Assembly (NCBI GenBank): GCA_003558145.1
Contig: PWMP01000131.1
Span: 1-13,436, forward strand
From: Elusimicrobiota bacterium
GTDB taxonomy: Bacteria > CG03 > SLGR01 > PWQF01
Direction of reading: 5' to 3'
Length of the DNA: 13,436 nucleotides
A program made the translations under genes and the position numbers. Of this stretch, positions 1 through 6,459 are shown in pieces (positions within the stretch are counted from its first letter, which is position 1; each line of letters begins with the position of its first letter). The notes beneath the pieces were generated by a model. That model saw only the letters and a list, made by a program, of their open reading frames with translations, did no database searches and had not been told where the DNA came from.

Positions 1-414
1 ACCTACGGCGGCATGGCTCTCCACGGCGGCGGCGCTTTTTCCGGAAAAGATCCTACAAAGGTTGACCGCAGCGCAACATATGCGGCAAGATATGTCGCAA
101 AAAACATTGTTGCTTCCGGCATAGCTTCAAGATGCACTGTTCACATAGCTTATGCAATAGGAGTTAAGGAACCCATGAATATAACTGTTGATACGGATTC
201 AACAGGAAAAATCCCGGATACTGAAATAGAAAAAATAGTCAGGGAAGTATTTGATCTTTCTCCAGCGGGTATAATAGAAAAACTTGATCTGTGGAGGCCT
301 ATTTACAGGGAAACAGCCTGTTACGGACATTTTGGCAGGGAACATTTCCCCTGGGAGAAAAAAGACAAGGTTGCTGATATAAAGCAGGCAGCCGGCAGCA
401 AGGGAGGCGAATGA
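1..414 (+). CDS. metK: S-adenosylmethionine synthase, C-terminal part (5' end outside window)
   Basis: This is the 3' part of the gene for methionine adenosyltransferase, which makes S-adenosylmethionine from ATP and methionine in the cytoplasm. The reading frame is open from base 1, so the start lies upstream; about 137 C-terminal residues are visible. The signature HGGGAFSGKDPTKVDRSA is intact and carries the glycine-rich, phosphate/metal-binding segment. It is followed by AARYVAKNIVASG and a normal C-terminal domain with the family's GHFGRE segment near the end. The stop codon overlaps the next start as ATGA (411-414), implying translational coupling to the HD-domain gene. A SAM-dependent methyltransferase gene (pcm) lies two genes downstream, so SAM supply and use sit in one transcription unit. 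The identification is secure; only the N-terminal catalytic half is unseen. Confidence 0.97.
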   Translation, partial: TYGGMALHGGGAFSGKDPTKVDRSATYAARYVAKNIVASGIASRCTVHIAYAIGVKEPMNITVDTDSTGKIPDTEIEKIVREVFDLSPAGIIEKLDLWRPIYRETACYGHFGREHFPWEKKDKVADIKQAAGSKGGE

Positions 415-1862
415 GCCGCAAACTTGGTAATATAAGAGACGTTATACACGACTATATATATTACACTATTCCCGAAAAAGACGGTGAAGTAACAGAAAGA
501 GATCTCATTGACTCTGAATGGGTGCAGAGACTGAGGCAGGTTTTTCAGCTTCAGTCAGCCTGGCTGATATATCCCAACGCCATACATATGAGATTTCAGC
601 ATTCTCTGGGCGTTATGCAGATGGCAGGGGATATGGCCTGGCAGCTGTACCCGATGTTTAAAAAAGCTTTTCCCGGTGCGGAAATACCGGCTGAAAGAAA
701 TTATGTTGAAGAGCTTTTTCGCCTGGCAGGTCTTTTTCATGACATAGGACACGGCCCTTTTGGACATCTTCTGGACGAGGTATACACCTACCCTAACTAT
801 AAAAAAACCCATGAAGATATTTCATCAGCGGTAATAATTAAAGAACTCGGCGACAGGATTAAAAATATAAAAAGGTCACCCCACGGTTCTTTCAAAAAAG
901 AAATTTCTCCCGAGCAAATAACAAAGTTCATAAAAATGCCGGACAATTTTAAAAACTACTCCCTCTGGGAGCAGGTTTTTGCCAAAATAATGCTTGGTAT
1001 TTATTCAGCGGACGCTATGGATTTTCTCCTCAGGGACCAATATTTCTGCGGGACCAGCGAATTTGGCAAAATAAATTACAGAAACTTACTTGACAGTACC
1101 ATTATCACTAAAAATGGGCTCACCCTTAAAAAAAGCGCGATGCCGGCGTTCAGGACTTTTCTTCAGACAAGATTTAATATGTTCCGTCACGTATATCTTT
1201 ATGAAAAAAACGAACTTTACGACCTTGCTTTCGGCAAACTTATTCCGGAAGTACTAAAAGAAATGCGCCTTGGCAACCCTATGAAAAACCTTTCCAGGTT
1301 TAAATCAATAACCGACTTTGCTCTCCACACAACGGTTCCTTCCTGGAGTAACAGTAAGGGAAAGAAGGGCCGCCTGGGCCGCCAGTGGAGAAATCTGCTG
1401 CTGCGCCGCCAGATGCCTTATTTCAAAGCCATGGAAATAGAAAACTTTTTTCATAATGTGGGAGAAGTCAGCCAGATGGTTTCAAAAGAGATAATGGAAA
1501 GTGAGTTGCGTAAAAAATTCAAAGATTATTCGGATGTTAAAATAATGATATTGAGAAACGATGTAAGGCTGCAGCAGCAGTTTATGGAATTTGAAAATGT
1601 CTCTGACCTCAAGGACAATGATAACGTCAAGGCTCTAAGCCTGCTGGATGACATGACAGGAAAGTTCTGCGCTCGTGACGGAAATAATTATATAAAAGAC
1701 ATACCTCTTAAGTATGAGGTTGTCAGGGTATATCTTCCGGACGAATATAAGCAGCAAGTTGAAGAATACAAAAAGGGTGCGCCGGAGCAGGCCGAACTTT
1801 TTTCCGAACATCTGGGAGTTGGAAACGAAAGCGATTTAAGAGACGATATTACAAGCATGTAA
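411..1862 (+). CDS. HD-superfamily phosphohydrolase (dGTPase/SAMHD1-like, COG1078 type)
   Basis: A 483-residue soluble protein of the large HD phosphohydrolase family, which includes dNTP triphosphohydrolases and poorly characterised relatives such as Bacillus YwfO-like proteins. The metal site is recognisable: His64 in QHSLGV, the HD pair His110-Asp111 in GLFHDIGHGPFGH, and the distal Asp around residue 201 in SADAMDFLLRD. The N-terminal segment (DSEWVQRLRQ, then LIYPNAIHMRFQHS) is also typical of the family. The length is normal. Roughly residues 290-483 are a helical C-terminal region I cannot assign to a named domain. The start overlaps the metK stop by 4 bases, and no other start fits better. 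The actual nucleotide substrate cannot be read from sequence; dGTP hydrolysis is a family-based guess. No signal peptide or membrane segment is visible. Confidence 0.88.
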   Translation: MSRKLGNIRDVIHDYIYYTIPEKDGEVTERDLIDSEWVQRLRQVFQLQSAWLIYPNAIHMRFQHSLGVMQMAGDMAWQLYPMFKKAFPGAEIPAERNYVEELFRLAGLFHDIGHGPFGHLLDEVYTYPNYKKTHEDISSAVIIKELGDRIKNIKRSPHGSFKKEISPEQITKFIKMPDNFKNYSLWEQVFAKIMLGIYSADAMDFLLRDQYFCGTSEFGKINYRNLLDSTIITKNGLTLKKSAMPAFRTFLQTRFNMFRHVYLYEKNELYDLAFGKLIPEVLKEMRLGNPMKNLSRFKSITDFALHTTVPSWSNSKGKKGRLGRQWRNLLLRRQMPYFKAMEIENFFHNVGEVSQMVSKEIMESELRKKFKDYSDVKIMILRNDVRLQQQFMEFENVSDLKDNDNVKALSLLDDMTGKFCARDGNNYIKDIPLKYEVVRVYLPDEYKQQVEEYKKGAPEQAELFSEHLGVGNESDLRDDITSM

Positions 1863-1870
1863 AAATCTTC

Positions 1871-2512
1871 ATGAACCGCCAAAACGAACGCGAGGAAATG
1901 GTACGGACCCAGCTGATAAGGCGCGGTATTTCGGATGGAAAAGTCCTGGACGCATTTAAAAAAGTTCCCCGTCATATCTTTGTTCCCCCTGGCCAGGTAT
2001 CTGAAGCATACGGAGATTATCCTCTCCCTATAGGTTCGGGTCAGACAATATCACAGCCCTATATTGTAGCCCTTATGACAGAACTTGCCTGTGTTCAACC
2101 GGGAGGCAGGGTTCTTGAAATAGGCACCGGCTGCGCCTATCAGGCAGCTATCCTTCACTCTATGGGCGCAAAAGTATACTCTGTTGAAAGAAAAAAAGAG
2201 CTTGCTGACAGGGCTGAAGCATTGTTGAAAAAATTGCAGATTAATGATATAAAAATACTCGTGGGAGATGGGACCCTGGGCTGGCCGGAAAATGCTCCCT
2301 ACGACAGCATTATTGTGACGGCAGCGGCTCCCGAACCGCCGTTGCCCCTATTTAAGCAGCTGGCAGAAGGGGGCAGGCTGGTTGTTCCTGCAGGCAGCAG
2401 GCTGCTTCAGGAATTGATGGTTTTTGTTAAAACGTCTTCCGGGATAAAATCCGAGTCACACGGCGGTTGCAGATTTGTTCCACTTATTGGAAAATATGGC
2501 TGGAAAAACTAA
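1871..2512 (+). CDS. pcm: Protein-L-isoaspartate O-methyltransferase
   Basis: This 213-residue enzyme transfers a methyl group from SAM to L-isoaspartyl residues in damaged, aged proteins and so starts their repair. Family hallmarks are all present: VPRHIFVP near residue 32, GSGQTISQPYIVALMT at 55-70, SAM-binding motif I as VLEIGTGCAYQAA at 81-93 (the family usually has GTGSGYQ), the acidic SVER at 104-107, VGDGTLGWPE at 131-140, and the C-terminal RFVPLIGKYGW. Length matches the family. It begins 8 bases after the HD-domain gene, and no clear Shine-Dalgarno precedes the ATG, so it may depend on coupling. It lies upstream of a LysM/LytM lipoprotein and a sigma factor, the same order as pcm-nlpD-rpoS in Proteobacteria. 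That order supports a stationary-phase or stress repair role by analogy. Confidence 0.95.
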   Translation: MNRQNEREEMVRTQLIRRGISDGKVLDAFKKVPRHIFVPPGQVSEAYGDYPLPIGSGQTISQPYIVALMTELACVQPGGRVLEIGTGCAYQAAILHSMGAKVYSVERKKELADRAEALLKKLQINDIKILVGDGTLGWPENAPYDSIIVTAAAPEPPLPLFKQLAEGGRLVVPAGSRLLQELMVFVKTSSGIKSESHGGCRFVPLIGKYGWKN

Positions 2513-2783
2513 ACAAGTAAAAATAACGGTATCGGGAACAGTTCAGATGGTGGGTTTCCGTTATTTTACGCTAAGAGCCGCAAAAAATCTTGGAATCCGC
2601 GGTTATGTTAGGAATCTTCCCATCGGAAAAGTGGAAATAGTTGCCGAAGGGGCTCAAGACTTACTGCATGAACTGATTGGGGTTATACGGCAGGGCCCGG
2701 AGGCTGCTGACGTTAGAGCCCTTGAAACAGATTGGTCTTTCTCTACTGAAGAAAAATGTGAGAGTTTCGATGTCAGGGCCTGA
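2496..2783 (+). CDS. acyP: Acylphosphatase
   Basis: A 95-residue acylphosphatase, a small ferredoxin-like-fold enzyme that hydrolyses the carboxyl-phosphate bond of acylphosphates such as acetyl phosphate or carbamoyl phosphate. The catalytic pair is present: Arg22 in the loop GTVQMVGFRYF (consensus G-x-VQGVGFR, so one loop Gly is Met here) and Asn40 in GYVRNLPIGKVE. I chose the ATG at 2496 over an in-frame TTG at 2475 because it gives the normal family length and starts just ahead of the first beta strand. It overlaps the pcm stop by 17 bases and overlaps the next gene by 14. A weak TTGGA-type sequence is the only ribosome-binding candidate. Its place between pcm and the nlpD-like gene is an insertion relative to the proteobacterial order; its job there is unknown. 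Confidence 0.92.
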   Translation: MAGKTKQVKITVSGTVQMVGFRYFTLRAAKNLGIRGYVRNLPIGKVEIVAEGAQDLLHELIGVIRQGPEAADVRALETDWSFSTEEKCESFDVRA

Positions 2784-3456
2784 AACAGATATTTATATTA
2801 AAAAGATTTTTTCCTGCTGCAAAAAGAAACTTAAGCTCTTTGTTTTTGCTGCAGTCGTGTTTTTATCTGTTCAGGGCTGCACATATATAGGCCCCGGCAT
2901 ATACCACAAGGTTTCGGAAGGTGAAACGGTATGGAGTATTTCCCGGGCTTACGGCATTAAGTCTGCCGAACTGGTAAGGGCCAACACCCGTCATCTTCCG
3001 GATCCCGATAGAATACAGTCCGGTCAGCATATTTACGTTCCCGGAGCGCGCCGCCCGATTACTGCAAGAACAGTTACTGTACAGGATATTGGTTTTATAT
3101 GGCCTGTCAGGGGAGAAATTATTCATAAGTTCGGCCGCGAAGGCACCAGGCGTTACCTGGGACTTACAATAGGGGCTCCGGAGGGAACTCCGGTGCTGGC
3201 TTCGGAAGCAGGAAGGGTGATTTTTGTCAGCGAAAACTTCCGCGCTTACGGAAATACAATTATTATAGAGCATGAAAATGACTATGTCACGGTTTACGCG
3301 CATAACGGAAATATGACCGTTCAGGAAGAGCAGAAAGTTGAAAAAAGTGAAAAAATAGCTGAAGTAGGAAGTACCGGTAATGCTGAGACTCCGAGGTTGT
3401 ATTTTGAAATAAGGTATAAGGAAACCCCTGAAAATCCACTTCATTTACTTCCGTAA
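2770..3456 (+). CDS. NlpD/EnvC-like lipoprotein: LysM domain plus catalytically degenerate LytM (M23) domain
   Basis: A 228-residue envelope protein. Residues 18-36 form a basic-then-hydrophobic signal segment ending in a lipobox-like SVQGC, so Cys37 is the likely lipidated residue. Residues 45-91 are a LysM peptidoglycan-binding module (HKVSEGETVWSISRAYGI...). Residues 110-226 are an M23/LytM fold with FIWPVRGEI, APEGTPVLASEAGRV and a C-terminal LYFEIR. The zinc and catalytic residues are mostly gone: the H-x-G-x-D site reads Y129-L-G-L-T133, and the H-x-H site reads R209-L-Y211; only His178 (YAHN) remains. This matches the NlpD/EnvC class, which do not cut peptidoglycan but activate cell-wall amidases. 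The ATG at 2770 overlaps the acylphosphatase gene by 14 bases; earlier in-frame starts would extend deep into that gene and spoil the signal peptide. A sigma factor gene follows 48 bases later. Confidence 0.88.
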   Translation: MSGPETDIYIKKIFSCCKKKLKLFVFAAVVFLSVQGCTYIGPGIYHKVSEGETVWSISRAYGIKSAELVRANTRHLPDPDRIQSGQHIYVPGARRPITARTVTVQDIGFIWPVRGEIIHKFGREGTRRYLGLTIGAPEGTPVLASEAGRVIFVSENFRAYGNTIIIEHENDYVTVYAHNGNMTVQEEQKVEKSEKIAEVGSTGNAETPRLYFEIRYKETPENPLHLLP

Positions 3457-3504
3457 GAGAGTCCGGCTGAAGGATAAGTAGAAAGCGTTAAAGGAATTTT
3501 AATT

Positions 3505-4353
3505 ATGTCTAAAATGGATTCAATAAAGCTTTATTTAAAAGAAGTCGCAAAGATTCCCACCATTTCAAAGGAAGAAATGAAGGATTTAAAACTGAAACTG
3601 AAGCAAAAAAAACACAACAGCAAAGCCAAGCAGCGCCTGATTAAAGGCAACCTGCGCCTGGTGATAAGCATAGCAAAAAAGTACAACCGTGAGGGAGTTG
3701 ACCTGAACGATCTTATAGAGGCGGGAAACATAGGGCTTATAGCGGCTTCAAATAAATATGACCCTTCAAGAGGGACGAAATTTTCAACTTACGCCTATGA
3801 CTGGATAAAGGAATATATAAGCCGCGCCGTACTTGAGCACACCCGTACAATACACATTCCCGTATACATATACAACAACTTCAAAACCCTTATGAAATCA
3901 TGGGACAAGATCACCAAACAGACAGGCAGAACCCCTGATATAAGAGAACTTGCAAAAAAGACCGGGTTCAAACAAAAAGACATCAAAAGATTCCAGTACT
4001 ATATAAAGATATTCAGCGAGATACCTTCCCTGGACGCGCCGATATCAAATGAAATAGATATACCTCTTAAGGCCACTATAGCGGCTTCGGGCCATTATGA
4101 CCCGGAAGATGCGATGGGCCTTGTAGGAATGCATCAGCAGATAGAGGATCTTTTAGAATCTGTTTCAGAGCGCGAAAGCCAGGTGATAAAGCTTAGGTTC
4201 GGAGTGGGAACCTCTCACCCCCACACTCTTCAGGATGTCGGACAGAAACTTAATATATCGCGAGAAAGAGTCAGGCAGATTCAGAATAAAGCCATTAAGA
4301 AACTTAAAAAAGTAGCGGTTGAACTTGATAAAAGTGAAAAGGAGGGTATTTAA
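3505..4353 (+). CDS. RNA polymerase sigma-70 family factor, group 2 (RpoS-like position)
   Basis: A 282-residue sigma factor directing RNA polymerase to promoters. Region 1.2 is at residues 3-25 (DSIKLYLKEVAKIPTIS), region 2 at 44-121 with core-binding DLNDLIEAGNIGL and the -10 helix TKFSTYAYDWIKEYISRA, region 3 at about 122-180, and region 4 at 212-270 with the helix-turn-helix TLQDVGQKLNISRERVRQIQ. There is no region 1.1, so it is a non-primary, group-2-like factor slightly shorter than RpoS. In region 2.4 the E. coli residues W433-W434, Q437 and T440 correspond to D99-W100, E103 and S106, suggesting altered -10 recognition or melting. A clear AAAGGA lies 9 bases before the ATG. It sits after pcm, acyP and an NlpD-like gene, as rpoS does in Proteobacteria, so a stress or stationary-phase role is plausible but unproven. 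Confidence 0.92.
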   Translation: MSKMDSIKLYLKEVAKIPTISKEEMKDLKLKLKQKKHNSKAKQRLIKGNLRLVISIAKKYNREGVDLNDLIEAGNIGLIAASNKYDPSRGTKFSTYAYDWIKEYISRAVLEHTRTIHIPVYIYNNFKTLMKSWDKITKQTGRTPDIRELAKKTGFKQKDIKRFQYYIKIFSEIPSLDAPISNEIDIPLKATIAASGHYDPEDAMGLVGMHQQIEDLLESVSERESQVIKLRFGVGTSHPHTLQDVGQKLNISRERVRQIQNKAIKKLKKVAVELDKSEKEGI

Positions 4354-4875
4354 ATGGACCTTGAAAAATTCATAAGAAACGTTCCGGATTTTCCCAAGAA
4401 AGGTATACAGTTCAAGGATATAACAACCCTTATTAACAATCCTGAGGCCTTTAACGAAGCAGTCAATTGGATGGAGTCGCTTTTTAAGTCAGAAAAAATT
4501 GATAAGGTTGTAGCCATAGAATCCAGGGGCTTCATATTCGGTGCGCCGCTGGCCCTGAGGCTTAATGCGGGACTTGTCCTTGTAAGAAAGAAAGGAAAAC
4601 TTCCGGCCGCCACGCTGTCTGCCCAGTACAAGCTTGAATACGGAACAGATTCTCTTGAAATGCACAGTGACTTAATTGAGGAAGGAGAAAAGGTTGTAAT
4701 AGTGGATGATCTTCTGGCTACGGGAGGGACAATAGCTGCTACTATAGAACTTCTTGAAAAACTAAAAGCTGAAATAGTTGGCATAAGTTTTCTTATAGAG
4801 CTTGATGGCCTCAACGGAGGAGAAAAGTTAAAGGGGCATCCCTCATATTCAAGGATGAAACTCCCCTGCGATTAA
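4354..4875 (+). CDS. apt: Adenine phosphoribosyltransferase
   Basis: A 173-residue purine-salvage enzyme that converts adenine and PRPP to AMP in the cytoplasm. The PRPP-binding motif VVIVDDLLATGGT is intact near residues 113-125. Other family marks are the N-terminal VPDFPKKGIQFKDIT, AIESRGFIFGAPLA, and the flexible-loop region RKKGKLPAATLSAQYKLEYG. Length is typical (about 170). The start codon immediately follows the sigma-factor stop (TAAATG), and a strong GGAGGG at 4341-4346 lies inside the end of the sigma gene, so ribosome entry here is well supported. Apt is often seen beside stress genes such as relA; here it links a sigma gene to the lar cluster, with no obvious biochemical tie. Confidence 0.96.
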   Translation: MDLEKFIRNVPDFPKKGIQFKDITTLINNPEAFNEAVNWMESLFKSEKIDKVVAIESRGFIFGAPLALRLNAGLVLVRKKGKLPAATLSAQYKLEYGTDSLEMHSDLIEEGEKVVIVDDLLATGGTIAATIELLEKLKAEIVGISFLIELDGLNGGEKLKGHPSYSRMKLPCD

Positions 4876-5691
4876 TTGGCTGAGGGCTTGAACAACAAAA
4901 TTAAAGATACAAAATCCTACCTGAGCGGACTTAAAACCGCCGCTCTTGCCTATTCCGGCGGTGTAGACAGCACCCTTCTTCTTTATATGCTGAAAGACGC
5001 CGGCCTTGAAAAGCTTATTGCCGTAACAGCGCTTTCCGAAACTTATCCGAAACAGGATTTTGAAATTGCTTCCGGGCATGCCGGAAAAACAGGAGTGAAG
5101 CATATCACAATTAAAACTTCGGAGACGAATAATACAAATTTTATATCCAATCCCTCAAACAGATGCTATTACTGCAAGAAAGAGCTGTTTGAAAAAGTCG
5201 GAGAAATAGCCCGTGATAATGGCATCCTGAATGTGCTTGACGGTTCCAACTATGATGAAGAAAACGATCACAGGCCGGGCATGACCGCGGCTGAGGAGCT
5301 TAATGTTATAAGCCCCTTGAGGCGCTTTAAATGGACTAAAGAAGACATAAGGCAGGCCCTAAGGCAGCTGGGAATAGAGGGCTCCGGCAGGCCGCAGACC
5401 GTATGCCTTGCTTCCAGGATACCTTACGGTACCCCTGTTACAACTGAACTTATTAGAAGAATCGGGAAAGCGGAAGAGTTTCTGATTTCAATGGGTTTTG
5501 ATACTGTCAGGGTCAGGAGCTCCGGGGACGAAGCGCGCATAGAAGTACAGGAAAAAGATATATCAAAACTTACCGCCCCTGAAACAAGGCGGCAGGTAAG
5601 CGGTAAGCTCATAAAACTTGGCTTCAAATTCGTTTCTGCGGACCTTGAAGGGTTCAGGAGCGGTAAAATGAACCGGTTGTTGAATAAATGA
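4876..5691 (+). CDS. larE: LarE: ATP-dependent sulfur transferase of nickel-pincer nucleotide cofactor synthesis
   Basis: About 271 residues of the PP-loop ATP pyrophosphatase family. LarE adenylates the carboxylates of pyridinium-3,5-biscarboxylate mononucleotide and inserts sulfur. The PP-loop SGGVDS is at residues 27-32, followed by ALSETYP, SNRCYYCKKELF at 95-106 and QTVCLASRIPYG at 175-185. Cys177 matches the conserved cysteine that is the sacrificial sulfur donor in Lactobacillus plantarum LarE. Cys97 and Cys100 add a CxxC, which may mean a cluster-dependent, catalytic LarE as described for Thermotoga; this is inference. The start is uncertain: a TTG directly after the apt stop (4876) or the TTG at 4888; neither has a well-spaced Shine-Dalgarno. 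The stop overlaps the larB start (ATGA). Grouping with larB and larC makes the assignment firm. Confidence 0.93.
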   Translation: MAEGLNNKIKDTKSYLSGLKTAALAYSGGVDSTLLLYMLKDAGLEKLIAVTALSETYPKQDFEIASGHAGKTGVKHITIKTSETNNTNFISNPSNRCYYCKKELFEKVGEIARDNGILNVLDGSNYDEENDHRPGMTAAEELNVISPLRRFKWTKEDIRQALRQLGIEGSGRPQTVCLASRIPYGTPVTTELIRRIGKAEEFLISMGFDTVRVRSSGDEARIEVQEKDISKLTAPETRRQVSGKLIKLGFKFVSADLEGFRSGKMNRLLNK

Positions 5692-6455
5692 AAGAAGAAA
5701 GATTAAAAAAGATAATTAAAGATATCAAAGACGGAAAGCTGAGCGAAGATAAGGCGTTGGAGAATCTGAAGAAATTGCCCTACCTTGATATGGGTTATGC
5801 CAGAGTTGACCTTCACAGGGAGATAAGGACCGGCTACCCGGAGGTTGTATTTGCTGAAGGAAAAACAGCCCTTCAGATACAGGAAATCTCCCGCAGGATT
5901 TATGAAAATCACGGGAGCGTTCTTGTAACCCGGCTTGACGGGCAAAAATACGACCAGATAAAAGATCCTATTCCCGGGCACCGTTACAGTCCCGAAGGCA
6001 GAATACTTTACGCCGGTGAGTATCCCGCCGCCTGCGGCGCGCCTGTTCCCGTTATTACCGCAGGCACGGCAGATCTGCCTGTAGCCGAGGAGGCCGCCTG
6101 GACTCTTGCCGCAAAAGGGTGCAGTGTTAAAAAGATATATGACGCGGGAGTTTCCGGTGTTCACAGGATGCTTTCATCTCTTGACGAGCTGGAGGATTCC
6201 AACGTAATAATTGTGATAGCCGGAATGGACGGAGTTCTTCCTTCCGTAGTGGGCGGCTGTGTAAAACAGCCTGTAATCGCGGTGCCTACCTCGACCGGTT
6301 ACGGCGCTGGAGCCGGAGGAATAGCTCCGCTTCTTACTATGCTTAACTCCTGCGCCCCGGGTGTCGTAGTGGTAAACATAGATAACGGGTTCGGAGCCGC
6401 CTGCGCCGCGGCCTCAATAAACTCCCTTGCAGCCGGTAAAGAGGAAAGTTCATAA
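5688..6455 (+). CDS. larB: LarB: pyridinium-3,5-biscarboxylic acid mononucleotide synthase
   Basis: A 255-residue protein that carboxylates and hydrolyses nicotinic acid adenine dinucleotide, the first step to the nickel-pincer nucleotide. The LarB signature DLHREIRTGYPEVVFAEGK lies at 41-59, followed by GRILYAGEYPAACG at 105-117. The PurE-like C-terminal half (roughly 118-250) includes VITAGTADLPVAEEA, the glycine-rich PTSTGYGAGAGGIAPL, and the SCAPGVVVVNIDNGFGAA segment; Cys222 there fits the conserved cysteine reported to bind the substrate covalently. Length is normal. It starts at an ATGA overlap with larE and has no good Shine-Dalgarno, so it is probably translated by coupling. The stretch around 6000-6060 is clearly GC-richer than most of the window (37 of 60 bases G or C), probably from alanine, glycine and proline content rather than transfer. 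Confidence 0.95.
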   Translation: MKEERLKKIIKDIKDGKLSEDKALENLKKLPYLDMGYARVDLHREIRTGYPEVVFAEGKTALQIQEISRRIYENHGSVLVTRLDGQKYDQIKDPIPGHRYSPEGRILYAGEYPAACGAPVPVITAGTADLPVAEEAAWTLAAKGCSVKKIYDAGVSGVHRMLSSLDELEDSNVIIVIAGMDGVLPSVVGGCVKQPVIAVPTSTGYGAGAGGIAPLLTMLNSCAPGVVVVNIDNGFGAACAAASINSLAAGKEESS

Positions 6456-6459
6456 AAAT

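Noticed and set aside
2475..2495. TTG start for the acylphosphatase at 2475
   Set aside because: It adds seven residues not seen in the family; the ATG at 2496 gives the expected length.
2677..2769. Upstream start (2677) for the LysM/LytM lipoprotein
   Set aside because: It would overlap the acylphosphatase by over 100 bases and put a long non-signal segment before the lipobox; ATG 2770 fits better.
6427..6459. TTG start for larC at 6427
   Set aside because: The LarC family begins right at the YFDCF segment, and the ATG at 6460 has a spaced ribosome-binding site.
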